Below, one piece after another: positions 8,865-17,545 of a DNA stretch of 64,000 nucleotides. Each line of letters opens with the position of its first letter. The stretch's first letter is position 1. This stretch comes from Scalindua sp964584595. GTDB lineage: Bacteria > Planctomycetota > Brocadiia > Brocadiales > Scalinduaceae. Made by a program: the position numbers and the translations under genes. Below the pieces are notes generated by a model. The model worked only from the letters and a program-made list of their open reading frames with translations, was not told the origin of the DNA and ran no database searches. Where the stretch lies: positions 114,643-178,642 of the forward strand of contig CAZPAM010000001.1 of assembly GCA_964584595.1 (NCBI GenBank), written 5' to 3'.

Positions 8865-9793
8865 TTATAAACGGTTTGGCCATCTACCTTGCTTGCAAAA
8901 CGACCACGATAATAATCTCGATTTAATAATTCCGTATGAGATAATGACCGGCTCGATTTCCCAATCATTGTTTCATACTCAGGGATGTGACTCACTATAA
9001 ACTCTTTGATATCTGTTTTGGGCATGTTCGCGAAGGTGACCAGCTCTTTTAACTGTTCAGGATTAATTGACACGGGCCCATCTTTGGATTGATCTGCCGG
9101 TAAAATGGTAAAATGCCGCTCTATCACATCAGCTCCATAGAAAATGGCCGCGACAGAAGCCTTTATTCCATCTCTTTCGACTAAGGAATGATCGCTGAAT
9201 CCTACCAAAGAAGAAAATTGACGCAGCCAATCGATTCGAGCTAAATGAATCTCATTTAGTGGAGTTGGATAAATAGTGACACAATGTAAGAAAGAAAAAG
9301 AGTGACCCTTCAACTCTTCAGCTGTCGTTTGAATCTCCTCATCATGAGTCGAACCCGTTGAAATGTACAAATGATTAAAGTGTTTTGCTAAATTTTTTAC
9401 CAGTGGCAAACTAACACAATCATAACTAGCTACTTTGACCGCATCCCAATCTAAACCCGATAAGAAAGGAATTCGAGACTGTGTGAAAACCGTAGTCATT
9501 GGTTTCACGTTTGCTTTTTTACACTCTTCTACAAACCATTGATGATCTTCATCACTCAAATCCATAGGTCTGAGGCGATCATATTCTACTTGATAAGGAC
9601 GTTTGATCACTTTCGTCATTCCGTTTTCCACCCGTCCCACCTCAAAACGTTTTCTATAAGTCAGTTCTTCTGCCAAAATGGATTGAATTTTAACATAATC
9701 CGCTCCCACTTCAGCAGCAGCCCAAATCATATCTTTAAGAAGATTTAAATCCCCATTATAGTTCTGACAACACTCTGCAATAATTTTTGCCAT
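8846..9793 (-). CDS. neuB: N-acylneuraminate-type synthase, short form (nonulosonic acid synthase)
   Basis: A 315-residue member of the NeuB family, which condenses phosphoenolpyruvate with a six-carbon amino sugar to give a nine-carbon acid. The barrel starts IIAECCQNYNGD and has VGADYVKIQ near residue 32, KVASYDCVSLP near 119, GFSDHS near 198 and IERHFT near 223. It is shorter than the two other synthases in this window (347 and 350 residues). The C-terminal antifreeze-like (SAF) domain is reduced to a piece ending in YRGRFASKVDGQTVYNW. Arginine codons here are mostly CGN, whereas the next genes use AGA/AGG, suggesting separate acquisition together with neuA. Confidence 0.88.
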   Translation of the reverse strand: MAKIIAECCQNYNGDLNLLKDMIWAAAEVGADYVKIQSILAEELTYRKRFEVGRVENGMTKVIKRPYQVEYDRLRPMDLSDEDHQWFVEECKKANVKPMTTVFTQSRIPFLSGLDWDAVKVASYDCVSLPLVKNLAKHFNHLYISTGSTHDEEIQTTAEELKGHSFSFLHCVTIYPTPLNEIHLARIDWLRQFSSLVGFSDHSLVERDGIKASVAAIFYGADVIERHFTILPADQSKDGPVSINPEQLKELVTFANMPKTDIKEFIVSHIPEYETMIGKSSRSLSHTELLNRDYYRGRFASKVDGQTVYNWEELP

Positions 9794-9818
9794 ATTGCTC
9801 GACCATCTTTAGCAATGA

Positions 9819-10874
9819 TTATTTATTATTAAGTTTATTGATGGTTTTATTCCATTTTTCCTTCACCTTTGCAACTTCAAATACTTTATCTCTTGGACAA
9901 ACAAGAATTCCATCATCTGTATCGATTACTACTATATTATTAATGGAAACAGCTGCTATAGGTTTTTTTTCTGAATACACTATATTGTTTTTAGATTCAA
10001 CACCTAAAAACTCACCATAGACAGCATTGTCTTGGTCATCCTTTTCCCACAAATCATAAAATGCATTAAAATTACCTACATCAATTCTTTCAATGTATGT
10101 TGAAAGAACGATAAAGTTGTTAAGGTTCTCTGTTATGGAATAATCAAATGAAATAGAAGCAAATGAATCATAAACTTTTTCCAGTCCATAATAATCATTG
10201 TAAAATCTATCTATATTGTCATATTCATATGGCAAATATTTCCTTATCTCCTCGATAAACTTCTTCACTTTTCCGATATATATACCACTATTCCATAATA
10301 TATCTTCTTCTTTCATTAACTTTTTAGCTGTCTCTAAATCCGGTTTTTCATTAAAACCTTTTGCATAAAAATACTTAACGCTATTATCAGATACTATTTC
10401 TTCACCAAGAATAATATATCCGTAACCTGGAAATGCCTTTTCAGGTTGACGTCCCAGTAAAACAAGCTCATCGTACCTGTTTGCAATTTTTTCTCCCTGC
10501 TTTACACAATCACTGAAGTGGTCGTTATTTAAGATTATATGATCTGCTGGAAAGACCCCTATCACAGCTTTATCATCTTTATCAAGAATTTTTCTTGCAG
10601 CCAGAGCTATACATGGAGCTGTATTTTTACCTACTGGCTCGACAATAATATTTTCTTCAGGAAATCCTGACAATATTTCCCCTACAGCATCTTGCATCTT
10701 TTGAGTAATAACTACAAATATATTCTCTTTGTCAGTTAAACATAAAAGCCTCTCAATAGTTAACTCTAACAGAGTTTTATTTTTTATAGCTTTTAACAAT
10801 GGTTTAGGCTTTTCTGGAGTGCTTAAGGGCCACAACCTTCTACCCTCTCCACCTGCAATAACAATACTATGCAC
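9819..10874 (-). CDS. Mannose-1-phosphate guanylyltransferase-like nucleotidyltransferase
   Basis: A 351-residue protein. Its N-terminal signature IAGGEGRRLWPLS with KPKPL is that of GDP-mannose pyrophosphorylases of the ManC type. ITQKM near 57, VEPVGKNTAPCIALAA near 78, GVFPADH near 105 and LWNSGIYI near 192 follow. It lacks the C-terminal isomerase domain of bifunctional ManC, so it should only form the GDP-sugar (mannose-1-phosphate or a related hexose phosphate). The start codon is GTG, directly after the TAA of the HAD gene, so the two are probably coupled. Neither mannose isomerase nor phosphomannomutase is present in the window. Confidence 0.85.
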   Translation of the reverse strand: MHSIVIAGGEGRRLWPLSTPEKPKPLLKAIKNKTLLELTIERLLCLTDKENIFVVITQKMQDAVGEILSGFPEENIIVEPVGKNTAPCIALAARKILDKDDKAVIGVFPADHIILNNDHFSDCVKQGEKIANRYDELVLLGRQPEKAFPGYGYIILGEEIVSDNSVKYFYAKGFNEKPDLETAKKLMKEEDILWNSGIYIGKVKKFIEEIRKYLPYEYDNIDRFYNDYYGLEKVYDSFASISFDYSITENLNNFIVLSTYIERIDVGNFNAFYDLWEKDDQDNAVYGEFLGVESKNNIVYSEKKPIAAVSINNIVVIDTDDGILVCPRDKVFEVAKVKEKWNKTINKLNNK

Positions 10875-11546
10875 TTACAAAATACTCCTTAATTCTGTCA
10901 AGTCTTGTATAACATAATCTGCAAATTCCATTTCCAGACTACTTTTACACTTACCATTTGCAACTCCGACACACATAAGACCCAATCTACCAGAAAGCCT
11001 CATATCTGCCTTCTCATCGCCTACAAACATAATATGGTTAGTTGAAAGAGCATATTTCTTTTTTATATAGTCTATGTGATGTTTGCCTTTTCTAAAATTA
11101 TCAAAAGAACCAAGTATCTCTAAAAAACAGTCCTTTATATTCAGCAATATTGCAAGCTTAGCAATTTCATCCTTAACTGCTGAGCTTGATACAAATAACA
11201 TCAGATTCCTTTTCGTAAGCCATGTAAATATTTCCCTGTATTCTTCATTAAATACAGTACTTGATTTATATGAATTAATATTTCTTAATGTAAATTCTGC
11301 ACTTATTTTACTGAATTCTAAACCTGACAATCCTTTTCCAATATTATCTTTTGCAATCAGATTGAAAAGTTCCTTACGGGATACACCAGAATATTTTTTG
11401 TAACTTTCCCTTGTATTTTCATAAGAAACACCATAATACTTTTTAAATATCCTGGATGCGTTTTCGATTTTCAAAGGCATTGTATCAACAACAGTTCCAT
11501 CCCAGTCAAATACTACAGCCCTAATCCTTTCCACCCAGTCCTCCAT
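10875..11546 (-). CDS. HAD-family phosphatase (phosphoglycolate phosphatase-like)
   Basis: Up to 223 residues. Motif I is FDWDGTVVDT near residue 13, with the nucleophile and acid aspartates. Motif II lies in FVSSSA near 117, and MFVGDEKADMRL near 174 supplies the final acidic pair. The helical cap between residues 20 and 100 fits the phosphoglycolate phosphatase class. It probably removes phosphate from a sugar phosphate. It sits between a nucleotide-sugar dehydrogenase and a guanylyltransferase. The ATG at 11546 has no ribosome binding site, but GGAGG lies five bases before an in-frame GTG at 11534, which may be the true start. A second HAD protein is at 14220-14864. Confidence 0.82.
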   Translation of the reverse strand: MEDWVERIRAVVFDWDGTVVDTMPLKIENASRIFKKYYGVSYENTRESYKKYSGVSRKELFNLIAKDNIGKGLSGLEFSKISAEFTLRNINSYKSSTVFNEEYREIFTWLTKRNLMLFVSSSAVKDEIAKLAILLNIKDCFLEILGSFDNFRKGKHHIDYIKKKYALSTNHIMFVGDEKADMRLSGRLGLMCVGVANGKCKSSLEMEFADYVIQDLTELRSIL

Positions 11547-13242
11547 AAAAAACCCCTTTTACACTTTCTATTTCCTTGTGGGGGAACAGAGACCATGCAT
11601 CTAAAAATAATGCAGGCCTATTCACAAGTTCAAGAAGACCTAAAATATCCACATCAATATACGAACGATGATTGTTCATAATCAAAACACAATCAGCTCC
11701 TTTAAAGCCTTCTCTTATACTACACCCTGCTACGTCTAATCTACCAATCCTATCTTTATCAACTACAGGGTCATAACCAAATATATGCCAATCTGTCTTA
11801 TTTTTCATTATTGCCACCAAATCAACCGTCGTAGAATCTCTAATATCAGATGTTTCAGGCTCCCCTTTAAACGCAAAACCGACAATAAATATTTTTATAT
11901 TCTGATCTTTTTTGTTTTGTTTTATAAATAAATCTATTTTATTAAAAACGAATAACGACATATATTCGTTTATCTTCCTTGAGCAGAGAGACAAACCGCC
12001 CTTAAAACCCATATTACTTACAGATTCAATATAGATATACGGGTCCTTTTTTAAGCAAGAACCTCCTACTCCAGGACTTGGAACAGGAATATTATTCCTT
12101 GGATATCCCTGGTTTGCAGCATTTATCACATTAACTGGATCAATCCCCCAATGGTCACATGTAATAGCAAGTTCATTTACAAACGCAAAAGTAACATCTC
12201 TATAAGCATTATTAACAAGTTTTACCATTTCTGCTGCCTCAAGGGATGACATTCTAGCTATTGTTGTATTTAAATTTGAAAAGAAGCTTGACGCAACATC
12301 CAAGCTTCCTTTATTCAATCCACCTATTATTTGTGGAAGTGCCCTCAACTCTTCCAATGCCTTTCCTTGAACAGTCCTTTCCGGTGCAAATGCGAGATAA
12401 AATGCCTCACCACCTTTCAAACTAGACTCCTTTTCAAGGATTGGCAGTAGAATATCTCTCGTTGTGCCAACAGGAACGGTTGATCTAAATATAACCATGT
12501 CTCTCTTTTTTAATAACTTACCAATCTGTATTGTTGCCTTTTTAATGTGCCCAATATCAGGTTTATGATTTCCGTCAACTGGAGTCCCTACACTCACTAT
12601 ATAAATATCACAAAATCCTTCATCTAAAGTTGAAACAGCTCTAAAATTTCCATTATTGATATGGAATTTCAGTAAGGAAGAAAGCCCTTTCTCGTAAAAT
12701 GGCGGATTACCATTATTGATATTATTGACCATATCTTGCATTACATCATAGCCTATTACTTTAAATCCAGAATCTGCTAATATAATAGCTAATGTGAGCC
12801 CTACGAATCCAAGACCAACCACACATACAGTCTTATTTTTTAAATCAGAATTTTTCCACAGTTCAAAAAAGTCAATAACATCATCGACAATACCTTCCTT
12901 GTCAACAATAATAACATGATCAACCTTTACATCTCTTATCCTCCCGCTGCCTTTTACTCTTATTGTAACTAATTCAATCATCTCTGATTCAGTAAGTCCA
13001 CCAGATACAGTTATTGGATCCCTGACCATTATGCTTTTAACCGGTGCATCAATACTTACATTATTTACCAATGACCTTCTTATGTCACCATCAGTAACAA
13101 CCCCTAATAATTTATTAGCATTATCTGTAATAAGTGCAATACCTGTTGGAGCACCTTGTAAAGCAGCATCACTGATCACATGCATTGCATCTCTTATACT
13201 ATTATTTTCTGAAATTAGAATAGATTTTATGTTTTCATTCAT
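11521..13242 (-). CDS. CBS-domain / nucleotide-sugar dehydrogenase fusion
   Basis: About 573 residues from the ATG at 13242 (a TTG at 13275 would add eleven). Residues 1-130 form a CBS pair, with GVVTDGDIRRSL near 47-58 and a second unit around DHVIIVDKEG near 108. The rest is a UDP-glucose/UDP-ManNAc 6-dehydrogenase: CVVGLGFVGL near 140, STVPVGTT near 254, APERTVQGKALEELR near 287-301, NNAYRDV near 344 and the catalytic cysteine in GGSCLKKDP near 396. The family oxidises C6 of an NDP-hexose(amine) to a uronate in two NAD steps. The APERTVQGKALEELR block favours a UDP-HexNAc substrate. CBS pairs usually sense adenine nucleotides; here they may gate the flux (inference). Confidence 0.9.
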   Translation of the reverse strand: MNENIKSILISENNSIRDAMHVISDAALQGAPTGIALITDNANKLLGVVTDGDIRRSLVNNVSIDAPVKSIMVRDPITVSGGLTESEMIELVTIRVKGSGRIRDVKVDHVIIVDKEGIVDDVIDFFELWKNSDLKNKTVCVVGLGFVGLTLAIILADSGFKVIGYDVMQDMVNNINNGNPPFYEKGLSSLLKFHINNGNFRAVSTLDEGFCDIYIVSVGTPVDGNHKPDIGHIKKATIQIGKLLKKRDMVIFRSTVPVGTTRDILLPILEKESSLKGGEAFYLAFAPERTVQGKALEELRALPQIIGGLNKGSLDVASSFFSNLNTTIARMSSLEAAEMVKLVNNAYRDVTFAFVNELAITCDHWGIDPVNVINAANQGYPRNNIPVPSPGVGGSCLKKDPYIYIESVSNMGFKGGLSLCSRKINEYMSLFVFNKIDLFIKQNKKDQNIKIFIVGFAFKGEPETSDIRDSTTVDLVAIMKNKTDWHIFGYDPVVDKDRIGRLDVAGCSIREGFKGADCVLIMNNHRSYIDVDILGLLELVNRPALFLDAWSLFPHKEIESVKGVFYGGLGGKD

Positions 13243-13341
13243 CGGTCTATAAATAGAAGAAGGGTGGGTTGTCAACTAAAACATATGTAATTATTAATAT
13301 GCCACATTTGGAAGTCGCTTTTAAACACTATAGCAGAGTAC

Positions 13342-14223
13342 TCAACACAGCTTCCCTCCATTAACTTCCTTATAAACTTCCTCCATAAGCTGCAGGAGTC
13401 CCTGTCCAATATCCGTATATAGATTATTAACCAGTTTCTTTCCAATTTTTGGAGAAAATGTATAAGGTGTTATTTTGTAATGGAAGGGAGAGTCTATTTT
13501 ACGATATTCAATATCAACACCACCACTTATTTCACTTATCATATTCAAAAAATCTGCTACTTTAAAAGTTTCTTTGCCGGTTAGTATTATATTCTGATTA
13601 GCATATTGAGAACCGAGTACCTCAAGAGTCATTAACGCGGCATCCTCAACATGAATATATTCTCTTATATCATCAGGGTAACCATTGCAAATTATTTTAC
13701 GTTGCTCAAGAGCCTGCTTGATATAACTATAAATACTGTTCTTTTTATCGGACCTTGGGCCATATAATGAACCATATCTTAGAATCGTATACTCCAAACC
13801 AAAAGCACTTCGATAATCTTCAATAAAATCTTCACATGCCCGTTTACAACTCCGATATATAATTCCTGAACCACTAAAAACATAAGCAGAACTGGCAAAT
13901 ACATATCGTTTAATATCTGCACTACGAGCAGCTTCAAGGAGTATACTGTTCCCCAAGACATTGGTCTTTACAGCATCTATCGGTCTTTGCGTATTAGTCT
14001 CAATATCCGACAAGCCGGAAAAATTGAATACTACATCTTTATCAGCCACAGCCTGGCGTACTTTTCCCTCATCAAGTATGTCACCAATTATAATCTTCTG
14101 TTCCGGTTTTCTATATAAAGATTCCTCTATGTCATAAATTGTGACATCATGCCCGGCATCCAAAAGCTTGTCACAGATATGACTGCCAAGAAAACCGGAA
14201 CCTCCAAAGACAACTACTTTCAT
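13342..14223 (-). CDS. NAD-dependent epimerase/dehydratase (extended SDR)
   Basis: A 293-residue protein with the Rossmann motif FGGSGFLGSH at 6-15, an acidic residue after strand 2 (YDIEE), and GDILDE near 47. FNFSGLSDI lies near 69 and FASSAYVFSG near 107. The catalytic pair is Tyr-x-x-x-Lys in YRSCKRA near 122, and RYGSLYGPR follows near 146. It probably epimerises or dehydrates an NDP-sugar; the substrate is not evident. It overlaps the HAD gene by four bases (ATGA) and precedes the CBS-dehydrogenase, forming a likely uronate-sugar group. It is distinct from the epimerase at 43450-44304. Confidence 0.85.
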   Translation of the reverse strand: MKVVVFGGSGFLGSHICDKLLDAGHDVTIYDIEESLYRKPEQKIIIGDILDEGKVRQAVADKDVVFNFSGLSDIETNTQRPIDAVKTNVLGNSILLEAARSADIKRYVFASSAYVFSGSGIIYRSCKRACEDFIEDYRSAFGLEYTILRYGSLYGPRSDKKNSIYSYIKQALEQRKIICNGYPDDIREYIHVEDAALMTLEVLGSQYANQNIILTGKETFKVADFLNMISEISGGVDIEYRKIDSPFHYKITPYTFSPKIGKKLVNNLYTDIGQGLLQLMEEVYKEVNGGKLC

Positions 14224-14864
14224 TTCTCTATGTCCTTAATTCTTTCCTTTAACTCTGTTAAATCACTAATCTCGTATCTACATGTACTTCTCAAATAATG
14301 ATTCTCTTGTGTAACTCTTAAAACAAAATGAACTCCCGTTTCTTCGGCCGCCTTTTTGTCAGACACTGCATCCCCTACGAAAACTACCATATTATTTTTT
14401 AATGAATTCGTTCCTAATATATTATCAATGATTTCTGTTTTCGTAAGTGAAGACCCGAAGATTCCATCAAAATATCTATCTATCATTTTAAAAGAAACAA
14501 TCTCAAGAAGCTCTTCATCTGGTGTTCCTGAAGCTATATAGAAACTATATTCTGTATGGCAATTTTCAAGAAAAGCTTCTGTTCCATTGACAAATGGAGT
14601 TGCTTTTATTTTTTCAAGTACTATTCCTGAAAATTCACTTCCAAGTTTAAGGCCAATCTCCTCTGAATAGCGTTGACTGATAATATTTTCATAGAAATAT
14701 CTAAACTTGATGTACCTTGAAATACCCATGTTTTTTAGATGAAAAGCCACGCCTTCATCAGCTTTATCAGGCCATCTTGAAAAAAGTTCTCTGAATGCCG
14801 TTGTTTTAACATGGGTAGATTCTAACAATACACCGTCAAAATCAAAGATGATTGCTTTGATCAT
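14220..14864 (-). CDS. HAD-family phosphatase
   Basis: A 214-residue protein with motif I FDFDGVLLES near residue 7, motif II in YIASGTPDEE near 102 and VFVGDAVSDKKAAEE near 160. The substitution of valine for the usual threonine after DxDG is common in beta-phosphoglucomutase-like members. A helical cap lies between. It probably acts on a sugar phosphate. AAGGAAA before the ATG supports the start, and its stop overlaps the next start by four bases. Together with the HAD at 10875 it brackets the epimerase and dehydrogenase genes. Confidence 0.82.
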   Translation of the reverse strand: MIKAIIFDFDGVLLESTHVKTTAFRELFSRWPDKADEGVAFHLKNMGISRYIKFRYFYENIISQRYSEEIGLKLGSEFSGIVLEKIKATPFVNGTEAFLENCHTEYSFYIASGTPDEELLEIVSFKMIDRYFDGIFGSSLTKTEIIDNILGTNSLKNNMVVFVGDAVSDKKAAEETGVHFVLRVTQENHYLRSTCRYEISDLTELKERIKDIEK

Positions 14865-14959
14865 TTTCCTTCACCGCCAGAATACTAAGTAACAATTTTC
14901 ATACAATAATACTGATATAAACAGAAAAACTCATGACTAGAATAAACCAGTCAAAAAAC

Positions 14960-14995
14960 CTTAATAGTTTTTCCTTCGTGCCTTAGTGGTTAATA
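14960..14995. repeat. Relic of a heptamer microsatellite at a gene end
   Basis: The minus strand reads ATTAACCACTAAGGCACGAAGG, resembling the ACCACGAAGGCACGAAGG-type intergenic heptamer repeats seen in many bacteria. The last codons and stop of the dehydrogenase at 14983 fall inside it, so the repeat seems to have set the C terminus of that protein. Confidence 0.35.
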
Positions 14996-15915
14996 GCCTT
15001 CAACCCCTTCAACAAATTCTCCACAGACTGCCTTTCCATCTCAACCCTTGCTTCCATTGCATAGGAACCGATATGGCATGTTAATGTTACATTTTCTAAC
15101 TCTCTCAACCTGCCTTTATATGGTTCATTACCATAAACATCAAGACATGCATACCCAATCTTACCTTTTTTTAAAACCTCATATAACGCATCTTCATCAA
15201 CTATCATGCCCCTGGAGGTGTTAATAAACACAGACTCATCTTTCATCTGTGAAAAAAGATTCATATCAAACAACCCTTTTGTTTCATTATCAAGAGACAA
15301 ATGAAGAGTGACAATATCTGAATCCCTCAGCAATTCATCTAAACCTACATAATCAATCATGTTTTCTTTTGCGAATTCATTATCAGGCACATGATCTCTA
15401 GCCAATATTCTACAATTAAAAGGTTTTAAAAGAAGCGCCAGTCTCTTTCCTATTGAGCCCATACCAACTATACCCACTGTCTTCCCAGTAAAAAGCCTGC
15501 CCATTTTCTTTTCCCATCCACCAGAACGAATCTTTCTGCTTAAACAAGATATGTACCTTAGAGAATCAAGTATTAAACCTAAAGTAAGTTCTGCCACAGC
15601 AAGAGACGGACCTTGCGGTGTTCTGTATAATTTTATGTCCTCCTCTTTCACAGCTTCTATATCTACATTGTCAATTCCAACACCACACCTAGAGATCACT
15701 TTAAGACTTTTTGCATTAAGTATAACATCTCTTGTCAGAGGCTCTGTTCCTGCAATCAACGCATCCACACCATTCAGCATTTCTTTTATTTCATCCTCTA
15801 GCATCTCTCTTCCGTATGGGTTCATTGTAATCTTATAATTCATTTTCACAAGCCTTTCAAGTGGGGCCTTGTCATATTTACCAAAAGATGATGTCGATAT
15901 AAGAACTGTTCTCAT
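14983..15915 (-). CDS. D-isomer-specific 2-hydroxyacid dehydrogenase (phosphoglycerate dehydrogenase-like)
   Basis: About 310 residues from the ATG at 15915, which follows GGTGGAG by eight bases; a GTG nine bases upstream is less likely. The catalytic arginine is in ISRCGVGIDNVD near 78, the NAD-binding motif is VGMGSIGKRL near 150, the glutamate is in YGNEPYKG near 261 and the histidine in CHIGSYA near 281. The family interconverts 2-keto and D-2-hydroxy acids. At about 310 residues it lacks the ACT domain of biosynthetic SerA. It leads into the radical SAM block and may supply or reduce a keto acid there; that link is inferred from position only. Confidence 0.85.
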   Translation of the reverse strand: MRTVLISTSSFGKYDKAPLERLVKMNYKITMNPYGREMLEDEIKEMLNGVDALIAGTEPLTRDVILNAKSLKVISRCGVGIDNVDIEAVKEEDIKLYRTPQGPSLAVAELTLGLILDSLRYISCLSRKIRSGGWEKKMGRLFTGKTVGIVGMGSIGKRLALLLKPFNCRILARDHVPDNEFAKENMIDYVGLDELLRDSDIVTLHLSLDNETKGLFDMNLFSQMKDESVFINTSRGMIVDEDALYEVLKKGKIGYACLDVYGNEPYKGRLRELENVTLTCHIGSYAMEARVEMERQSVENLLKGLKAINH

Positions 15916-16027
15916 TTTAAACACTCCACCTAAAAAACAACTTTAACGATTCACAGGTACTACATGCAAGGCCTCCATTCTACTTGCCTTGACAGCCCCA
16001 CAAACAGAAAACATCTTGCCACATTCC

Positions 16028-17530
16028 TTAATCAGTTAATGTTAAGGCGTCCCATTTCATAATCTTGCAAAACATCTCTCGTAGTTCAGCAAATACCTTA
16101 TTGCCTTCAACATCATCTCTTTCTGCAATTTTTATCCTGGAATACTCTGACTTTGGCAGATGTATATATAAAGGATATGTTTTATAAAGGCCAATAACAT
16201 CTTCTCTTGTTACAGTATTGCCACTTAAAAGATATTCTTTTTGGTAAAAATCCTCACAGATTAAGTCATCAGGAATATAGCCTTTATCAAGACAAACTTG
16301 TCTTAGAGGAGTACCATGATATGGATTGAAAATAGCGGTGCTTACGCCATCAGGAGAGACCTTACGAAAAATATCAATGCCTTCTAAGATCATTTCACGG
16401 GTTTCATCAGGATAGCCAAATATTATATTCATGGAGAAAGAAATGTCATGATCATGAAGAATTTCACTTGCCTTGATAATTTGCTCATCAGTAGTGTTTC
16501 TCCGTAGTACTTTTTTTCTAAATTCATAGTTTCCACTTTCTATACCAAGACTGATTCTTTGGACACCCAGGTCTTTCATCAATCTAATTTTTTTTTCAGT
16601 TATGTCCTCCGGTCGCGTGTTAAACCAGAATGGAATTCTATAATTCGAATAGCATTCGTAAAATTCATCAATCCTTTTTTGTGACACGGCCAAAAATGAC
16701 TCACTGACCATGTATATAAAATGGGGATTATATATTTCCATAAAATGCCGCATTTCTTCATCTATCTTATTAATACTCTTTAAGCGATGATAGCTTCCAG
16801 TATTTTCACTCTTGGCATTTTGGTCTAAAACAGGCGCCGCACAATAAGTGCAGCTGTATGGACAACCGCGAGAAACCTCTAATGAAACAGTTCGCAGGAA
16901 CTCTCCCATCATTGGTTTCAAGAGATAATCATCCCCAAACATAGCAAAATCTTTCATCGGAAGAGCGCTTATGTCCACAAGTTGGCTTTTTGGATTTTTC
17001 TTCCAGACATCATTTACTTTTACCCAGAAACCTTTAGTTTTAGTCACATCCTTCCCGTCTTTCAGGTTATTGCAAAACTCAACAAATGTGATCTCTCCCT
17101 CACATGTACATATGCAATCAATATTATCATGTTTAGCAATAACCTCTGGCGCCAGAGTTGCAAACACACCCCCATAAACTACTTTTATATCTCTTTTCTT
17201 AATAATATCTAAAACGTGGCCAAGAAGTCCCAGAGAAAGGATAAATGTTGGTTCAACAACCGAAAAGCCAATAATGTCAGGTCCAACCGTCTCTACAGTT
17301 TTAAGAAAATCAGCATAAATATCTCCTTCATTGTATTTTAACTTTACCGGTTTAAACTGTAATGTCTCATAACGCACTTCCATTGATGACTTTTCACGAT
17401 ATTTGTAAAATGTCGTGTCAAATAAGACAACTTCTATCCCTGCTTCTTTTAAGCATGCCGACAGTTGTGTAATACCCATAGGTAGGGCGTTTTGCTGCAA
17501 GGCATTACAATACACTAATAATACTTTCAT
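16028..17530 (-). CDS. B12-binding-domain radical SAM protein, copy 1
   Basis: A 500-residue protein. An N-terminal cobalamin-binding-like Rossmann domain (about 1-165) contains VVLFDTTFYKY, PDIIGFSV and VVYGGVFATLAPEV. The radical SAM barrel follows with the [4Fe-4S] cysteines C223, C227 and C230 in RGCPYSCTYCAAP. GIESGNYEFRKKVLRRN near 345 and NIIFGYPDET near 380 are typical SAM-contact regions. The classical DxHxxG B12 motif is absent, as in many members of this class. Likely reactions include radical methylation or a carbon-skeleton change, here probably on a glycan precursor. It is a paralogue of the protein at 19167-20684. Confidence 0.88.
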   Translation of the reverse strand: MKVLLVYCNALQQNALPMGITQLSACLKEAGIEVVLFDTTFYKYREKSSMEVRYETLQFKPVKLKYNEGDIYADFLKTVETVGPDIIGFSVVEPTFILSLGLLGHVLDIIKKRDIKVVYGGVFATLAPEVIAKHDNIDCICTCEGEITFVEFCNNLKDGKDVTKTKGFWVKVNDVWKKNPKSQLVDISALPMKDFAMFGDDYLLKPMMGEFLRTVSLEVSRGCPYSCTYCAAPVLDQNAKSENTGSYHRLKSINKIDEEMRHFMEIYNPHFIYMVSESFLAVSQKRIDEFYECYSNYRIPFWFNTRPEDITEKKIRLMKDLGVQRISLGIESGNYEFRKKVLRRNTTDEQIIKASEILHDHDISFSMNIIFGYPDETREMILEGIDIFRKVSPDGVSTAIFNPYHGTPLRQVCLDKGYIPDDLICEDFYQKEYLLSGNTVTREDVIGLYKTYPLYIHLPKSEYSRIKIAERDDVEGNKVFAELREMFCKIMKWDALTLTD

Positions 17531-17545
17531 ACAAACTTGTCCCTT

